A DNA stretch of 64,000 nucleotides from the NCBI GenBank assembly GCA_007644065.1, contig VJWN01000030.1, positions 186,001 through 250,000 on the forward strand, given 5' to 3'. Origin of the DNA: Margaritispora aquatica. Lineage: Eukaryota > Ascomycota > Leotiomycetes > Helotiales > Discinellaceae. Positions 1-11,364 of the stretch are shown here, piece after piece. A program made the position numbers and the translations under genes. How positions within the stretch are numbered: the stretch's first letter is position 1; each line of letters opens with the position of its first letter. The notes under the pieces were generated by a model. It was not told the DNA's origin and did not search any database. It was given only the letters and a program-made list of their open reading frames with translations.

Positions 1-142
1 TCGTTGATTTGTAACTACGTAACTTTACAGATCTGTCAGTTGGTTTCGAGCGCCGCCAACGGCGGAGGTGATGGGAGCATGAGTAAAGGTTGAAGTAGGT
101 ATTATGAAGGATCTTATGAGTAGACATTTTCATTTCTCGTGA

Positions 143-150
143 TATATAAA
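143..150 (+). promoter_or_regulatory. putative TATA box of the first SDR gene
   Basis: TATATAAA lies about 130 bp upstream of the SDR start codon at 279, and the region from there to the ATG is A/C-rich like a fungal 5' leader. The rest of 1-278 holds nothing else I can identify. This is a sequence match only. Confidence 0.35.
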
Positions 151-278
151 GCTAGAGGAGGACAACACAAGATGATCGCATTAACATACGGTAGGAAAAG
201 CAAGCAAGCAAAAATCTAACGGAAGCAAATCTACACAAATTCACCTATCAATCAACCAACCAACCAACCTACTTTTCA

Positions 279-1180
279 ATGGCCCTCCCATCGCCCGTTA
301 CAACCTACCACACTGACACCTACGGTGCCATCTCACCCACCCTACCACACCTCTCGACTGTAGGAAAAAACGCAGTCATCACAGGTGGCGGATCAGGGAT
401 TGGCTTATCCATCGCGACGTCCCTCGCCAAGTCGGGCATCTCGAATCTCTCCCTCCTCGGACGTAGGGAGAACATCCTCCTCGAAGCAAAAGCTACGCTC
501 AACAAAACCTATCCAAACACCAATGTCCTCACTTTCGTCGCTGATGTCGTGAACAAGGCTGCTCTGGATCAGGCTTTCGAGTGCATCAAATCCACCATCG
601 GTCCAGTCGATGTCCTCGTCGCTAATGCGGGTTTCCTGTCTGGTCTTGGTCCAATTTCCGGAGCCGATCTCGAAGACTGGTACACTGGATTTGATATCAA
701 CGTCAAGGGAAACCTCAATCTCATCAGAGCCTTTCTACCCGCGGCTGCGAAGAATGCAGCCATCATCAACGTCTCGTCAGCTGTGGTCCATATGCCTCAC
801 TTGCCTGGATACTCGAGCTACCAGTGTTCAAAACTCGCGAGCACGAAGCTGTTCGAATATGTCCATCACGAGCATCCTGAGTTCTTTGTGTTAAATGTCC
901 ATCCGGGGGTATTGAAAACGGATATGGCTGCCAAAGCTGAGGCGGACTTGTCGTATGATGGGAGTAAGTTGTCCTCTCGTGGTGCTATGAGGGAACAGAA
1001 CTGACTCCAATGATAGTGGAATTGCCAGGTGACTTTGTCAATTGGACCCTCAGTCCCGATGCCAAATTCCTGAATGGGAAACTTGTGTGGGCTCATTGGG
1101 ATGTCAATGAATTGATTGCCATGAAGGAGGAGATCGAGGGTACCAACAAGTTCACGCTGGGTCTTCTTGGATGGCCTTGA
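279..1180 (+). CDS. short-chain dehydrogenase/reductase (classical SDR)
   Basis: Joined exons 279..963 and 1017..1180 give 282 residues; the 53-nt intron has a GTAAGT donor, a CTGAC branch-like site and a TAG acceptor. The protein carries the NAD(P)-binding motif TGGGSGIG at 35-42, NAG at 116-118, catalytic-type serines near 166-167 and the YxxxK pair Y181/K185. It is therefore an NAD(P)-dependent oxidoreductase of the classical SDR class, probably cytosolic because no signal peptide is visible. The C-terminal part (after the intron) is the substrate-binding end, with WTLSPDAKFLNGK-like sequence seen in many fungal SDRs of secondary or detoxification metabolism. The substrate cannot be told from sequence. 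Reading through the intron would truncate the protein at 1004 and lose this conserved tail, so the spliced model is preferred. Confidence 0.85.
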
Positions 1181-3413
1181 TAGGGAGAATTTTGTGTAGT
1201 CAAATGACTTCGAATTATATCTGGTAACAGAATTGACACTCCTTCGAACTGTGCGAGTATTTAGTTCCTTCTCTTCTCGTTATGCGCAATTACCTGGAAC
1301 ACTGCTAGTGCAGTATTGTAACGTAGAACTCTTCTCGCCATCACATTCTCTTGAGAGCTCATGATTCAAACCACAACCAGAATGCCCAACCACCAGCACA
1401 CACTTTGACCAAATCCAACTTGATGCTGAGCAATAGAATAAAGTATACCTTAAGCTTGACATATCGAGAAAGATTGACGACGTATTGGTCTCCATCGACA
1501 TGACATACGTTGTATTTAATGCCCGCTTGAACAATGGCTTATTGCACCTTTCTTTTTCGATAGAAAACATGAAAAGCATAGTTTAAAACACAAAAACAAG
1601 GATATTCTGCAAGAGACCAAGAGACCAAGAGACCAGGAGACCAGACCAAAGATCACTCTGTGCCACAACAGGAACTCAGCATCTTATGCTGTCAAACGTT
1701 GGGCAGCTTCGAATTCGCGACTCAAGACAACAACAGGACAACTGTCATGGTCACCAAAAGCATCCAGGATCTTGCTTGGTCGCCTTATCAATCCCACCGA
1801 ATATCTCTCCCCACGGATCTCGTACCTACGGAGGGACGATGCCGTAGATATGTCCTTTGAAATTCTCAGGAACAATTGAACAACTTAGAGATTGTGGGGG
1901 CTGTACGTTCTTGTCGCGTCCATACACCAGAGTTAATCATACCCGCATGCGACTCCAATCGGCGGACATCCACCACATACCACATATCACCACCCTCCCA
2001 ACCACAATTGCTGGTATGCTTTATTATGGCCTCAAAACCATCGACAGAAAAAAGAAGTCCGGTCTCTTTTTATGCTCGCTTTACCTTAGTCTGCGCCAAA
2101 GGCTTGGAACCGACGGGTCTCAGTCCCTGTTTTGGCGGTCCTTGCACCCTTCAGTGCTGACGAGTCAGAAAGCCCATCATGACATTTGCCAGTGACATTG
2201 GTTGACATGACCACCAGTCAGCATCAAACGGTGCGTTGGATATAGCCAATAGCGTCAATGTGCTGTATGTTGAAGTGCATCATCGTGGATATTTGCAGCT
2301 TGAATCCCGCCAGTCCAGCGACAACATCCGACAAGTGCCAAAGTATGGAACATTACCCGAGGGCTGGCAGCATAAGTTTGCTAGCCAGCAGCAAGCTTAC
2401 CAAAAGTTGAACGTGGGGCGTGGGCGATGCGCTAGCGAAGCCTACAGGATGGACTGTGGGCTGTGGGCTGGCTCATGGGCTGGGACAGGTACCGATTTTT
2501 CTGTCGCTTGATCAGATTTCAGGAGTCCGGCCTTTTGTCAAGATCGACCCGGTATCATCTATATAGATTGCATAGCGCAAGGGGTAACAAAATGCCCTCT
2601 TTGAGTCTTCTTCCCCCTGCCCACGATCTCCCTGTCCATTTGATAACCACGCAAATACCTACTCACCTTATCCATTTGCCATCCCACTATCACTTACAGA
2701 GAGGAGAGATATCACTTTTACTTCTTTGTGAATACGGATACAGTATCAACTATCAAGATTGGCTTTATACCTACGGTACCGGACCTCCTTTTCTTACGAG
2801 CGAGGAGAAACTTGATAAATGGCCCTGCACCAAATTCCGGTAACCTAGCCAAGCTGCTTGCCTGCCTCCTGTCTCCTGTCTCTACGGTACGGTACCAAAA
2901 CACGAGACTTTTTTCGGAAAAAGCCAACCTGCCCTGCCTGGAATTCGGCCAGGCCAGGAAGAGCCCAACTCCTGTCCCTCCCTACGAGTGCCGCACAGCG
3001 GATCCTAACAGACTAGACCGTGCATTTTGGGGAGGTGGAAAAAATTCTTGGGAGAGAAACCCCATTTCAAATGATTTGATTTCCATTCTTCCTGATATCA
3101 TTATACTTACAGTACATCTGTTTTCGCCCGTCGCCACTGCAAGTACCGCAACACCTCCGAGGTCCGGAAGAAGAAGTTGTTGATCATCAAAAGGGAGGAG
3201 GTTTCAAAGGCCCGGGTTTGGTGAATGTGAGACGGGGTGACTGTTGAGTTGAAAAACCGAGATTATTGGAAAAGAGAGCGAAAGTTCGAGATCGAACACT
3301 CACAGCAACAATACAACCCTACTGCTGCAGTCGAATTCGAACTGTCTAGACTCGGTAATAAGACGACAAAGACAAGAGTTCTCTCGCCAACCCACCGGAG
3401 ACGAGCAGCAACT
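1181..3413. other. intergenic region, no gene supported
   Basis: This 2.2-kb spacer separates the SDR gene from the Ras-like gene. Open frames of up to about 150 codons occur but show no recognisable domain, no good splice structure and biased composition. A short GAGACCAA-type tandem run lies near 1610-1645. The last few hundred bases probably contain the promoter and 5' leader of the Ras-like gene. Confidence 0.5.
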
Positions 3414-4866
3414 ATGTCAGCTAGGACATCACAGAGGTTCGTTTTCATGCATTATCCACAAATTCATTTCTTATCTTGAAGACAAGCAAAAGCTAACACA
3501 GTAGTAATTGCTTAGGAGAGACTATCATATTGTCGTCTTGGGTGCTGGTGCGTGAAATACCTCCCTTTTACCGTGCTTGAGAGCGAGGCGAACTGGGCTT
3601 CTTCAAGCATTGATGAGGATGAGATCTGGTTTTGTGTGTGTGTGGCTAGCTGACGATCTTTGCGATCTTTGTAGGTGGAGTGGGCAAATCATGCCTCACA
3701 GGTAAGGCCGATGCCGAGCAAACGTTCTAGAAGACAGGAAACCCAAACTGACTTATGACCAAAGCTCAATTTGTCCAAAATGTATGGATTGAAAGTTATG
3801 ATCCAACGATCGAAGATTCATACAGGAAGCAGATCGAAGTTGATGTAGGTTTTCTTACCAAGAGAGTCTTTGCTTTTGATACTGATTCTAGACAGGGTCG
3901 GCAATGCATGCTAGAGATGTAAGAGGCAGAATTCAGCACTTCGGATGAATGACAGAAGCTTATTTGATGATGCAGATTGGATACAGCCGGAACTGAACAG
4001 TTCAGTAAGTCTTTTCAATATCTCTCACCAGAGATTTCTCACGTGATATCGCTAACATACTACGTAGCTGCTATGAGGTATATTACCTAACCTCCCCATT
4101 GCCATTTACAAACTCTGATACTATCGAGCCTCCAATATTGTATTCTCGGAAACTGACTCATCCCCAGAGAACTATATATGAAAACCGGGCAAGGATTCTT
4201 GCTCGTCTTCTCCATCACATCGCACAGCTCGCTACATGAACTATCGGAACTGCGAGAGCAGATCATACGGATTAAAGATGACGAGAATGTACCCATTGTT
4301 ATTGTGGGAAACAAGTCTGATTTGGAGGAAGATCGGGTCGTGACGAGGCAGAAGGCTTTCAGTGTAAGCCAGAGCTGGGGAAATGCGCCGTATTACGAGA
4401 CGAGTGCGAGGAGGAGAGGTGGGTCTGAATTTTTCTTTTTGTTTTCTTTATGCACTGCATTTATTTGCTCTTGGGTCTTTGAGGTTGGTTCTTGGTTGAG
4501 TTTTTGGACTACAGGGTAAGGTTGGTCAAGGAAACGGGATGGATGCAACGATCAGACGAATGATCGAAGCAAATGAAAAAACGCCTATGAGCAAAGCGAG
4601 GAAGGAGAAATGCAAGCAAAAGATGAGAGGAGGACGAAATGGGACAGGCACATGATAGTTTATGAGAAACAAAGCTGACTTACTCGCCCAAAACAGCAAA
4701 CGTAGACGAAGTCTTTGTGGATCTCTGCCGGCAAATCATCCGCAAAGACAACACAGTCTCCACGAGCTTCGAAGATGAGTACAAGACTACGCACAAAGTG
4801 CCTAAGCGGCCCAAGCCAGCCAAGAATCCTGGGGAGCGGGGTAGGAGACGATGCGTTATTCTGTGA
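3414..4866 (+). CDS. rsr1: Ras-family small GTPase of the Rsr1/Bud1 (Krev-1) type
   Basis: Nine exons (3414..3436, 3516..3547, 3675..3701, 3765..3844, 3896..3918, 3976..4004, 4068..4077, 4168..4418, 4697..4866) join to 214 residues. All Ras G-boxes are present: GAGGVGKS (P-loop), YDPTIEDSY (switch I), [12 protein letters not shown] and ETSA, and the protein ends in the CAAX box CVIL, whose terminal Leu predicts geranylgeranylation and membrane attachment. The [16 protein letters not shown] segment and the polybasic tail point to Rsr1/Bud1/Rap-like GTPases, which set polarity sites through Cdc24/Cdc42 in yeasts. Exon 7 is only 10 nt, and the last intron is long (278 nt). The exact acceptor of exon 2 (3515 or four to five bases later) is uncertain and changes one residue. 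Introns flank most G-boxes, so a gene caller could easily miss the 5' half. Confidence 0.88.
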
Positions 4867-6089
4867 TTATGCAATGCGAGACTTCAGGGTCGTCTGGTTC
4901 AGATCGGATCGGGTTGTTTCATTTCAGCTGTAGATGTTGGAAGCTTGTGTCTACGTGGGTTGGTGGGTGGCTGAGGTATGTGGGCGAGGAATGAGAGTGA
5001 GGAATGAGAGAAGGGGACTGTTACGGTTTAGTTTTGGTTGAATGCCAACGACGATAACGAGATTGTGTGATGGATGGGTAGTTTGTGAGACGAATCGACG
5101 AACAAAGATTGAATGGACGAGCTGGACTTGGAGCTTTAGCGGAGAAGGAGGAGGGTGTTGCAAGGTAGCTAATTTAGCTAGATTAGAACTGCACTAGTAG
5201 CTGCGGTGTGTATATGAAGAAGGACGAAGTCAACTGGCGTGATGGGAATTTTGCGGCCGATGGAGAGCGCTGTTGAAAGTTATTTGATCGGGGGATGGGT
5301 GGATGGATTTGATGATGATAAGATGACATTTTATTGGGTATTGAATTTAGATGAAGGAGGGAGGCCGGGAATATGTGTGTATGTCTGTTTGCGTGTGCGG
5401 CTAGAAAGTAGGTACCTAGGTATGTAGCGCTGCGAATATCAGTATAGGAAGGAATCAGATGAGCTAAGCGAAGGATACTTTTTGAGTAGAGAGGAATAAA
5501 CTAGATGTGGAGAGGGGTGAGGAGCATGTAGTAGCTAGGAGATAGCTACCTAGTTAAATGGCCTTGAGTTATAGATTCGAATTAGAATGGTCTTTACATG
5601 TCCTAGGCAGGCGTCATCTTCGCGGACGACTAGCCACCAGCAAACTTTTCTAAAGTTCATTGTTGCGTAAAACATCGTGTTTGCCCAGAGGTCATCTATC
5701 CTGGGTAGTGGGCATATCAAGTGCTTAGGTAAGTAAGGTCTACTCACGTCTTCAACTCATCGCTTAGAAGATCCACCAGACCGTTAACACTATCTTCTGT
5801 TTTCAGCTCATTCCAACCAATACCTCGTCCTAAACACTAAGCGTCTAAGTGTACGGTGGATCAAACGAACTTAGTGTTCTGGTGCATGGCATGGCATAGC
5901 TTGGTATATTGCTGTATTTCTTTTGTTCTAAATTCCCTAACGAGTTTGCGGCGCTAAAAATACACACACGTTCATCATCTATCGTGATCTTTCATAAGCG
6001 CTCTTCTGCTTGCTTCTCAAACCTCGACAAATCCGCAAATCTTATTCCCTTGCTCGTACAAATGCCATCCCTCCTCCACTGCATCTACC
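4867..6089. other. convergent intergenic region between rsr1 and mccB
   Basis: Both flanking genes end here, so 3' untranslated regions and polyadenylation sites are expected. The sequence is AT-rich with short tandem tetramers such as TAGG near 5410-5425. Open frames of 60-70 codons show no family resemblance. I see no RNA gene or repeat element. Confidence 0.5.
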
Positions 6090-8087
6090 CTACATCCTAA
6101 ACACGCCAAACTTCGTGTCCTTAATCTCGTTCTTGCCGCCCAGTGCGGCCATCAGGCCTAAGCCAAGCACGCGTCGCGTATGGCTCGGTGGGATAACTCC
6201 ATCGTCCTGTTATCATAATGAAGTGGTTAGTTTATTTTTCATTGATTGAGGATTTGGAGATTCGTGACATGGGAAGTCCGTCCTATCCGACTTCCGGTTT
6301 TCCTTCTTTCTTTCTTTCTTTTTTTGCTTCTGTCCTCTCGGGCCACGCCACTCGGCGCGGTGGGCTCAGTTTCAAAAATATCGCGAGATGCTAGAAAAGG
6401 GCTTGGAGGAGGGAAAGAAAGACGAAAATAAGAAGTTCGGCGACTTACCCATAACCTCGCCGACGAGAACACGGCCTCACTCTCCCGCTCTATCCGAGCT
6501 TTCAACTCCGGATCGACAGCCTTCCCCACCGTCTCCATAACAGCAGTCAACTGCTCGCTCCCCATGACGCCAATCTTGGCATTCGGCCACATCCAGAGGA
6601 ACCTCGGGCTGTACGCCCTTCCACACATACCATAGTTTCCGGCTCCATTGCTCGCTCCGACCACGACGGTGAATTTTGGCACATCAGCACATGCTACGGC
6701 CGTGACGAGCTTGGCTCCGTTTTTGGCAATGCCCTCGCGTTCTGCGTCTGTGCCGACCATGAACCCACTGATGTTCTGTAGGAAGATGAGCGGGATCTTG
6801 CGCTGCGAGCAGAGCTCTATAAAGTGTGCCCCTTTGAGGGAGGATGCCGAGAAGAGGATCCCGTTGTTGGCAACAATGCCTACTTTGTGTCCATAGATAT
6901 GTGCGAAGCCGGTAACAAGTGTTGTGCCATAGTCTCGCTTGAATTCAGAGAAGACGGAACCATCAACTATGCGTGCGATGATCTCATGCATGGGAAGAGG
7001 TTTGCGGAGGTTGGTGGTTGCGATGCCAACTAGTTCGGAGGGGTCGTGGAGGGGTTCCGAGTAGGTTGATGGAAGGGGGAAGCTGTTTTTAGGCCAGTTG
7101 AGGTTGCTTACTGAACGACGAGCAAGCACTATGGCGTGGGCGTCTGAAACGGCGAGATAGTCTGCTACACCTGAGACTGAGGTATGCATTTTACCTCCTC
7201 CAAGATCTTCAGCGGACACCTCTTCGCCTGTTGCGGCCTTGACTAGAGGTGGACCAGCGAGGAAGATGTGGCCCTGCTCATCTACTATGATGCTTTCATC
7301 AGACATGGCTGGAACGTAGGCTCCTCCTGCCGTACAAGGTCCCATCACTACTGCTATCTGAGGTATACCCATTGAGCTCATCCGGGCTTGATTGAAGAAT
7401 ATTCGTCCAAAGTGCTCCCGGTCTGGGAAGACATCTGCTTGGTGTGGTAGGTTGGCACCACCTGAATCGACCAAGTATACACAGCTGTAAATCGTTAGAC
7501 ATGATTCCTTGAGCATACATCCAAACTTACGGCAGATTATTCTCCTGTGCAATAGCCTGAGCTCTCAAGTGTTTTTTCACTGTGATCGGATAGTATGTGC
7601 CTCCTTTTACCGTACTGTCATTCGCTACAATCATACAAGTCACTCCTTCAATGACGCCAACACCAGTAATGATCCCACCAGCGGGCACTTCGGCTTCAGG
7701 ATACAATTCATGCCCAGCTAGTACAGAGAGCTCCAAGAAGGAGGTTCCAGGATCAATCAATGCCGTGACTCTGTCTCGAGGAAGCATCTTCTTCCTTGCA
7801 ATGTGCTTCTCCCTCGCTTTGGGTGGTCCTCCTTCGTGGATTTTCTTCGTCAATTCCTCCAATTTTAACATGACCTCTCCCATCTGCCGGGCATTCTCCC
7901 TATACTCCTCTGAGGAAGGGTCTACGATCGTAGGTAGGACTGAAATAGCACTGGCCTGGTTTGGCGGACAATGAGTAGCTATTGCCCGTACGCCAGGACG
8001 AGTAGTATTGATTGGAGCTCGAAAACATGTTGGTTTGATGCTCTGAGAAAGCTTTAAAGCTCTTCTTGAAGCTCTGAGAGAAGACAT
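6090..8087 (-). CDS. mccB: 3-methylcrotonyl-CoA carboxylase, beta (carboxyltransferase) subunit, mitochondrial
   Basis: Complement of join(6090..6206, 6449..7484, 7531..8087) encodes 569 residues. The start is the ATG at 8087 in a CACAATG context; an upstream in-frame ATG gives an N-terminus without targeting character. Residues 1-40 are rich in Ser, Arg and Lys and look like a mitochondrial presequence. The rest is a complete acyl-CoA carboxyltransferase with both crotonase-like halves: [40 protein letters not shown], the [11 protein letters not shown] segment and [12 protein letters not shown]. With the alpha subunit (26432-28714) it carboxylates 3-methylcrotonyl-CoA in leucine degradation in the mitochondrial matrix. 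The last exon ([18 protein letters not shown]...) restores the conserved C-terminus and is separated by a 242-nt intron. It is divergent from ivdA, the preceding enzyme of the same pathway. Confidence 0.95.
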
Positions 8088-8384
8088 TGTGTGATTTTCG
8101 AGAAGCTGCTCTTGCAGCAATGAAGTGGTGCACTTGTACTCCGGATTGTGATCATTCCCATTGCCCGTATTTGGAAGCTGAATCAAAATCTGGGGATAGT
8201 AGCGGCTTAATACCGATCACAAGCCGAGGGATCACTAAAATGGCGGGGAAACAGGGGTTTAGCATGTTTGACAGGGATATGTCACTGTACCTGCCCGGCT
8301 TTGCGGATCACTAAAAGAAGTACCACAACCAAGGTACATCAATCATGTAGCCGCTCAAACCTTTCTCTTATACAACTATTCACA
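8088..8384. promoter_or_regulatory. shared divergent promoter of mccB and ivdA
   Basis: The 297 bp between the two start codons must serve both genes, so a bidirectional promoter is expected. In Aspergillus nidulans these leucine-catabolic genes are known to be co-induced by leucine and repressed by glucose. I did not find an unambiguous regulator site by eye; CCG/CGG pairs are present (for example near 8296-8302) but not in a convincing palindrome. Confidence 0.55.
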
Positions 8385-9779
8385 ATGGCGACAGTACGGT
8401 GCATTCGATCTTTGGCAATACGACCATCATTATGTCTACGAACCAAGCCTCAATTTCTACTACCGCATATCCAGCAAAGGAATGCGTCAAATAAACACCC
8501 TCAAGGTTTCGAGCCACCATCCTATGAAGAGCTCAACGAACTTCGAGAACGAGTACAGGAGTTCACACGAAGAGAGATAACTGAAGAAGTGGCATCGAAG
8601 ACAGACAAGTCAAATGCCTTCCCCAATGAAATGTGGGAGAAGATGGGAAGTGCTGGGTTCCTGGGTATAACAGCAGATGAGGACGTTGGAGGACTAGCAA
8701 TGGGATACCAAGCACATTGTGTTGTGATGGAGGAGATATCAAGGGCATCCGGCTCAATTGGACTGAGTTACGCCGCACACTCGCAGTTATGTGTCAATCA
8801 ACTACAATTGAACAGTAACGCAGAGCAGAAGAAGAAATTCCTACCCGGACTCATAGCAGGGACCAAAGTTGGAGCACTCGCCATGTCTGAAAGCGGCGCA
8901 GGGAGTGATGTAGTGAGCATGCGAACCACGGCGAAAGAAGTAGATGGTGGATATGTGCTTGATGGTACCAAGATGTGGATCACGAACGGCCCAGACGCGG
9001 ATCTCATCGTTGTATATGCGAAAACGGAACCAGACAAAGGCTCCAAAGGCATCACTGCTTTCCTGGTGGAGAAGAGCTTCAAAGGCTTCAGCTGTGCACG
9101 CAAATTGGACAAGATGGGCATGCGAGGTAGCAACACCGGCGAACTAGTCTTCGAATCCGTCTTCGTGCCCAAAGAGAACATGCTTGGCGAGTTAAATCGA
9201 GGCGTGAAAGTCCTGATGGAAGGTCTCGACTTAGAGCGTCTAGTGCTGAGCGCTGGGCCATTGGGAATCATGCAAGCAGCCATGGACGTTACACTCCCAT
9301 TCACACATCAGAGAAAGCAGTTCGGGACACCAATTGCACATAATCAGTTAGTACAGGGGAAGTTGGCGGACATGTATACGAAGCTGCAGGCGGCTAGGAG
9401 CTATACTTATGATACGGCTAGGAAGGTAGATGAGTTAGGCATGATTAGGACACAGGATTGCGCGGGCTCGATTATGTATGCTGCTGAGAGGGCGACTGAA
9501 TGTGCGTTGGATTGTATACAATTGCTTGGTGGGATGGGGTACGTGGAGGAGATGCCTGCTTCGAGGCTATTGAGGGAGTAAGTGTCTTCCTTGTTCAGAT
9601 GCTCGTGTATGCTGATTGGAGTAGTGCAAAGTTGTACGAGATCGGCGCAGGTACGACTGAAGTGAGGAAGATTGTTATTGGAAGGGTAAGTCTGTTTTTT
9701 TTTCACCCCTAATCTTGGCGAACTGTTACTCACTTCAATTTAGGCTTTCAACAAGGAATACGCGAGCTATGCATCATGA
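8385..9779 (+). CDS. ivdA: isovaleryl-CoA dehydrogenase, mitochondrial
   Basis: Exons 8385..9577, 9622..9685 and 9744..9779 join to 430 residues. The start (CACAATG, residue MATVRC...) opens an Arg-rich mitochondrial presequence of about 35 residues. Acyl-CoA dehydrogenase signatures follow: the AMSESGAGSDVVSM flavin-binding segment (about 166-179), KMWITNGPDAD, and LGGMGYVEEMPASRLLRD near the C-terminus. Glutamate 284 in LDLERLVLSAGPLG is at the position of the catalytic base specific to isovaleryl-CoA dehydrogenases, which separates it from medium- and short-chain enzymes. The enzyme oxidises isovaleryl-CoA to 3-methylcrotonyl-CoA, passing electrons to ETF; the product is the substrate of the MccA/MccB carboxylase. 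The two small 3' exons supply the conserved YEIGAGTTEVRKIVIGR segment. It lies head-to-head with mccB. Confidence 0.95.
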
Positions 9780-10303
9780 GTTATGGGACCATCGAGTTGA
9801 TATATTTATTGAAAGAGAGGAAGATGATCACGGGTGAGATGAGAAAGGGATCAGGATGAGAATGAGAATGAATACCACTATAAGCCTTCGTGCTGAAGTG
9901 AGAAGGAAATAGAGGGGCATGTACAGAGAATATAATGCAGTGAAATTTCACAGAACTTTAAGCTAGCAAGAATGAAGTCAGACAATACCCAATAATCAAC
10001 CAGCCAGCCAATGGGTTTAAACCATATCGAAGATTCAAATCCCCACTTCCCACTTCCCACCTCTCACTTCCTAACTCCTCTCTTTTCTGTATTGAATTTT
10101 CCTCCCCCTCCTTACCCAGCGAAAGTATAACCTTCCCTACCTACCTACCTACCTATCTACCTACATATCTATCAAAATCTAAATCTATTCCCCCTTATGA
10201 CCTCGTGAAGTTGTGAACTTAATAGAATTGCTACTTACCTACCCTACTTCAAGAAACTAGTTCAGTCCTAAGTTAGTCCAGTCCCGAGTTAATCAATTCT
10301 AAC

Positions 10304-10336
10304 CTAGGTAGGTAGGTAGGTAGGTAGGTAGGTAGG
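10304..10336. repeat. (TAGG)n microsatellite
   Basis: About eight uninterrupted TAGG units. The complementary CTAC/TACC motif recurs nearby (10135-10170 and 10580-10610), so the area can form local inverted pairings. Confidence 0.9.
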
Positions 10337-10350
10337 CAATTGAAGCGGGA

Positions 10351-10428
10351 GGAGGAATAGGAGGAATAGGAGGAATAGGAGGAATAGGAGGAATAGGAGG
10401 AATAGGAGGAATAGGAGGAATAGGAGGA
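10351..10428. repeat. 9-bp minisatellite GGAGGAATA, about 8.6 copies
   Basis: Perfect tandem units. Nine is a multiple of three, so every frame stays open and long spurious frames appear (PPI repeat on the minus strand). It is 1 kb from the nearest coding exon. Confidence 0.9.
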
Positions 10429-10477
10429 AAAAAGTGGACAAAGAACATAAAAGAGTAGGTGCTCTTCCTAGTCCAGC

Positions 10478-10503
10478 AATGAATGAATGAATGAATGAAT
10501 GAA
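10478..10503. repeat. (AATG)n microsatellite
   Basis: About six AATG units directly downstream of the 9-bp minisatellite. Confidence 0.85.
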
Positions 10504-10823
10504 GAGCCTTCACTTGTCTCTTTATACATATACGTAAATACACATCCATACATATATAAGATCTTATAAATCTACAATACCTACCTAGCTACCTACCTAC
10601 CTACCTACCAAGGTGGGTATCCACATACATACACACGCACTTTTCAACAAGCAAGATTTACATTTCCCAACTGCATATTCACACTCACATTTACAGCTTT
10701 AACTTTAGCTACCTTAACGTATCCACACTCCCTGTCTGTCCCTAGCGAAATCTCAAAAGCAAGATATCCTCCTCAATCAATCAATCAATCACTCCACTCC
10801 CAATAAAAATTTCCTCCTATGTC

Positions 10824-10848
10824 TGTGTGTGTGTGTGTGTGTGTGTGT
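10824..10848. repeat. (TG)n microsatellite
   Basis: About twelve TG dinucleotides, the longest dinucleotide run I noticed in the window. Confidence 0.85.
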
Positions 10849-11364
10849 CCTCCCAGCCAGTGATTGTAGAAACGCCATGGCAATGCGTGCTTAGAAGCAA
10901 AGCATACCATACCATGCCTACTTAGGTAGGTACTTAAATACCCACCCACACGTGCAGTCCAGTGAACCCGCACTCAAAGACACGACAATAAAACTTAAAC
11001 ACTAAATCCCCATCCATGCAAATGAATCCATCACATGCCATGCTATCCCATTCCATCCCATCTCAAAATTTCCCAATGCTAATCCCAAATGATGCCAAAA
11101 ATGTGCAAAGATAATCACACACATTCACCATCCAGCATTAGATAGATAGATCAACCAGCCATCCCCTAAAATCCTTCATGGCGCCAGCCATGATATGTGC
11201 TAATGCATGCATGTATCTGTCAGAAGAAGAAAACTTTTGTAGATTTGCCTTTCCCGCTCGCTTCCCAAAATAAAAACACCGCCGTCCATGAATACACCCA
11301 GCGCTGATGAAATGACTACGAATTAAATTGAATGGAAAATAGAATTATACCGCATATTTTCAAT

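Larger units (their letters stand above)
9780..11364. other. repeat-rich intergenic region
   Basis: A 1.6-kb spacer between the 3' ends of ivdA and the AreA-domain gene. It is dominated by microsatellites: TACC/TAGG tetramers near 10135-10170 and 10304-10336, a 9-bp repeat, AATG and GT runs, annotated separately. Open frames across them encode only repeat peptides such as PPI runs. I see no gene. Confidence 0.6.

Noticed and set aside
2728..3183. 151-codon plus-strand open frame
   Set aside because: No domain or credible start context; located in the probable promoter area of the Ras-like gene.
8798..9304. 168-codon open frame on the minus strand
   Set aside because: It lies fully antisense inside ivdA, shows no domain, and mirrors the codon pattern of the sense gene.
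10299..10553. Open frames with PPI or FLL repeats on the minus strand
   Set aside because: Created by a 9-bp minisatellite and tetramer repeats; no start or splice context.
10135..10620. Possible CRISPR-like or phase repeat array
   Set aside because: Units are 4-9 bp and contiguous without spacers; the locus is eukaryotic microsatellite DNA.
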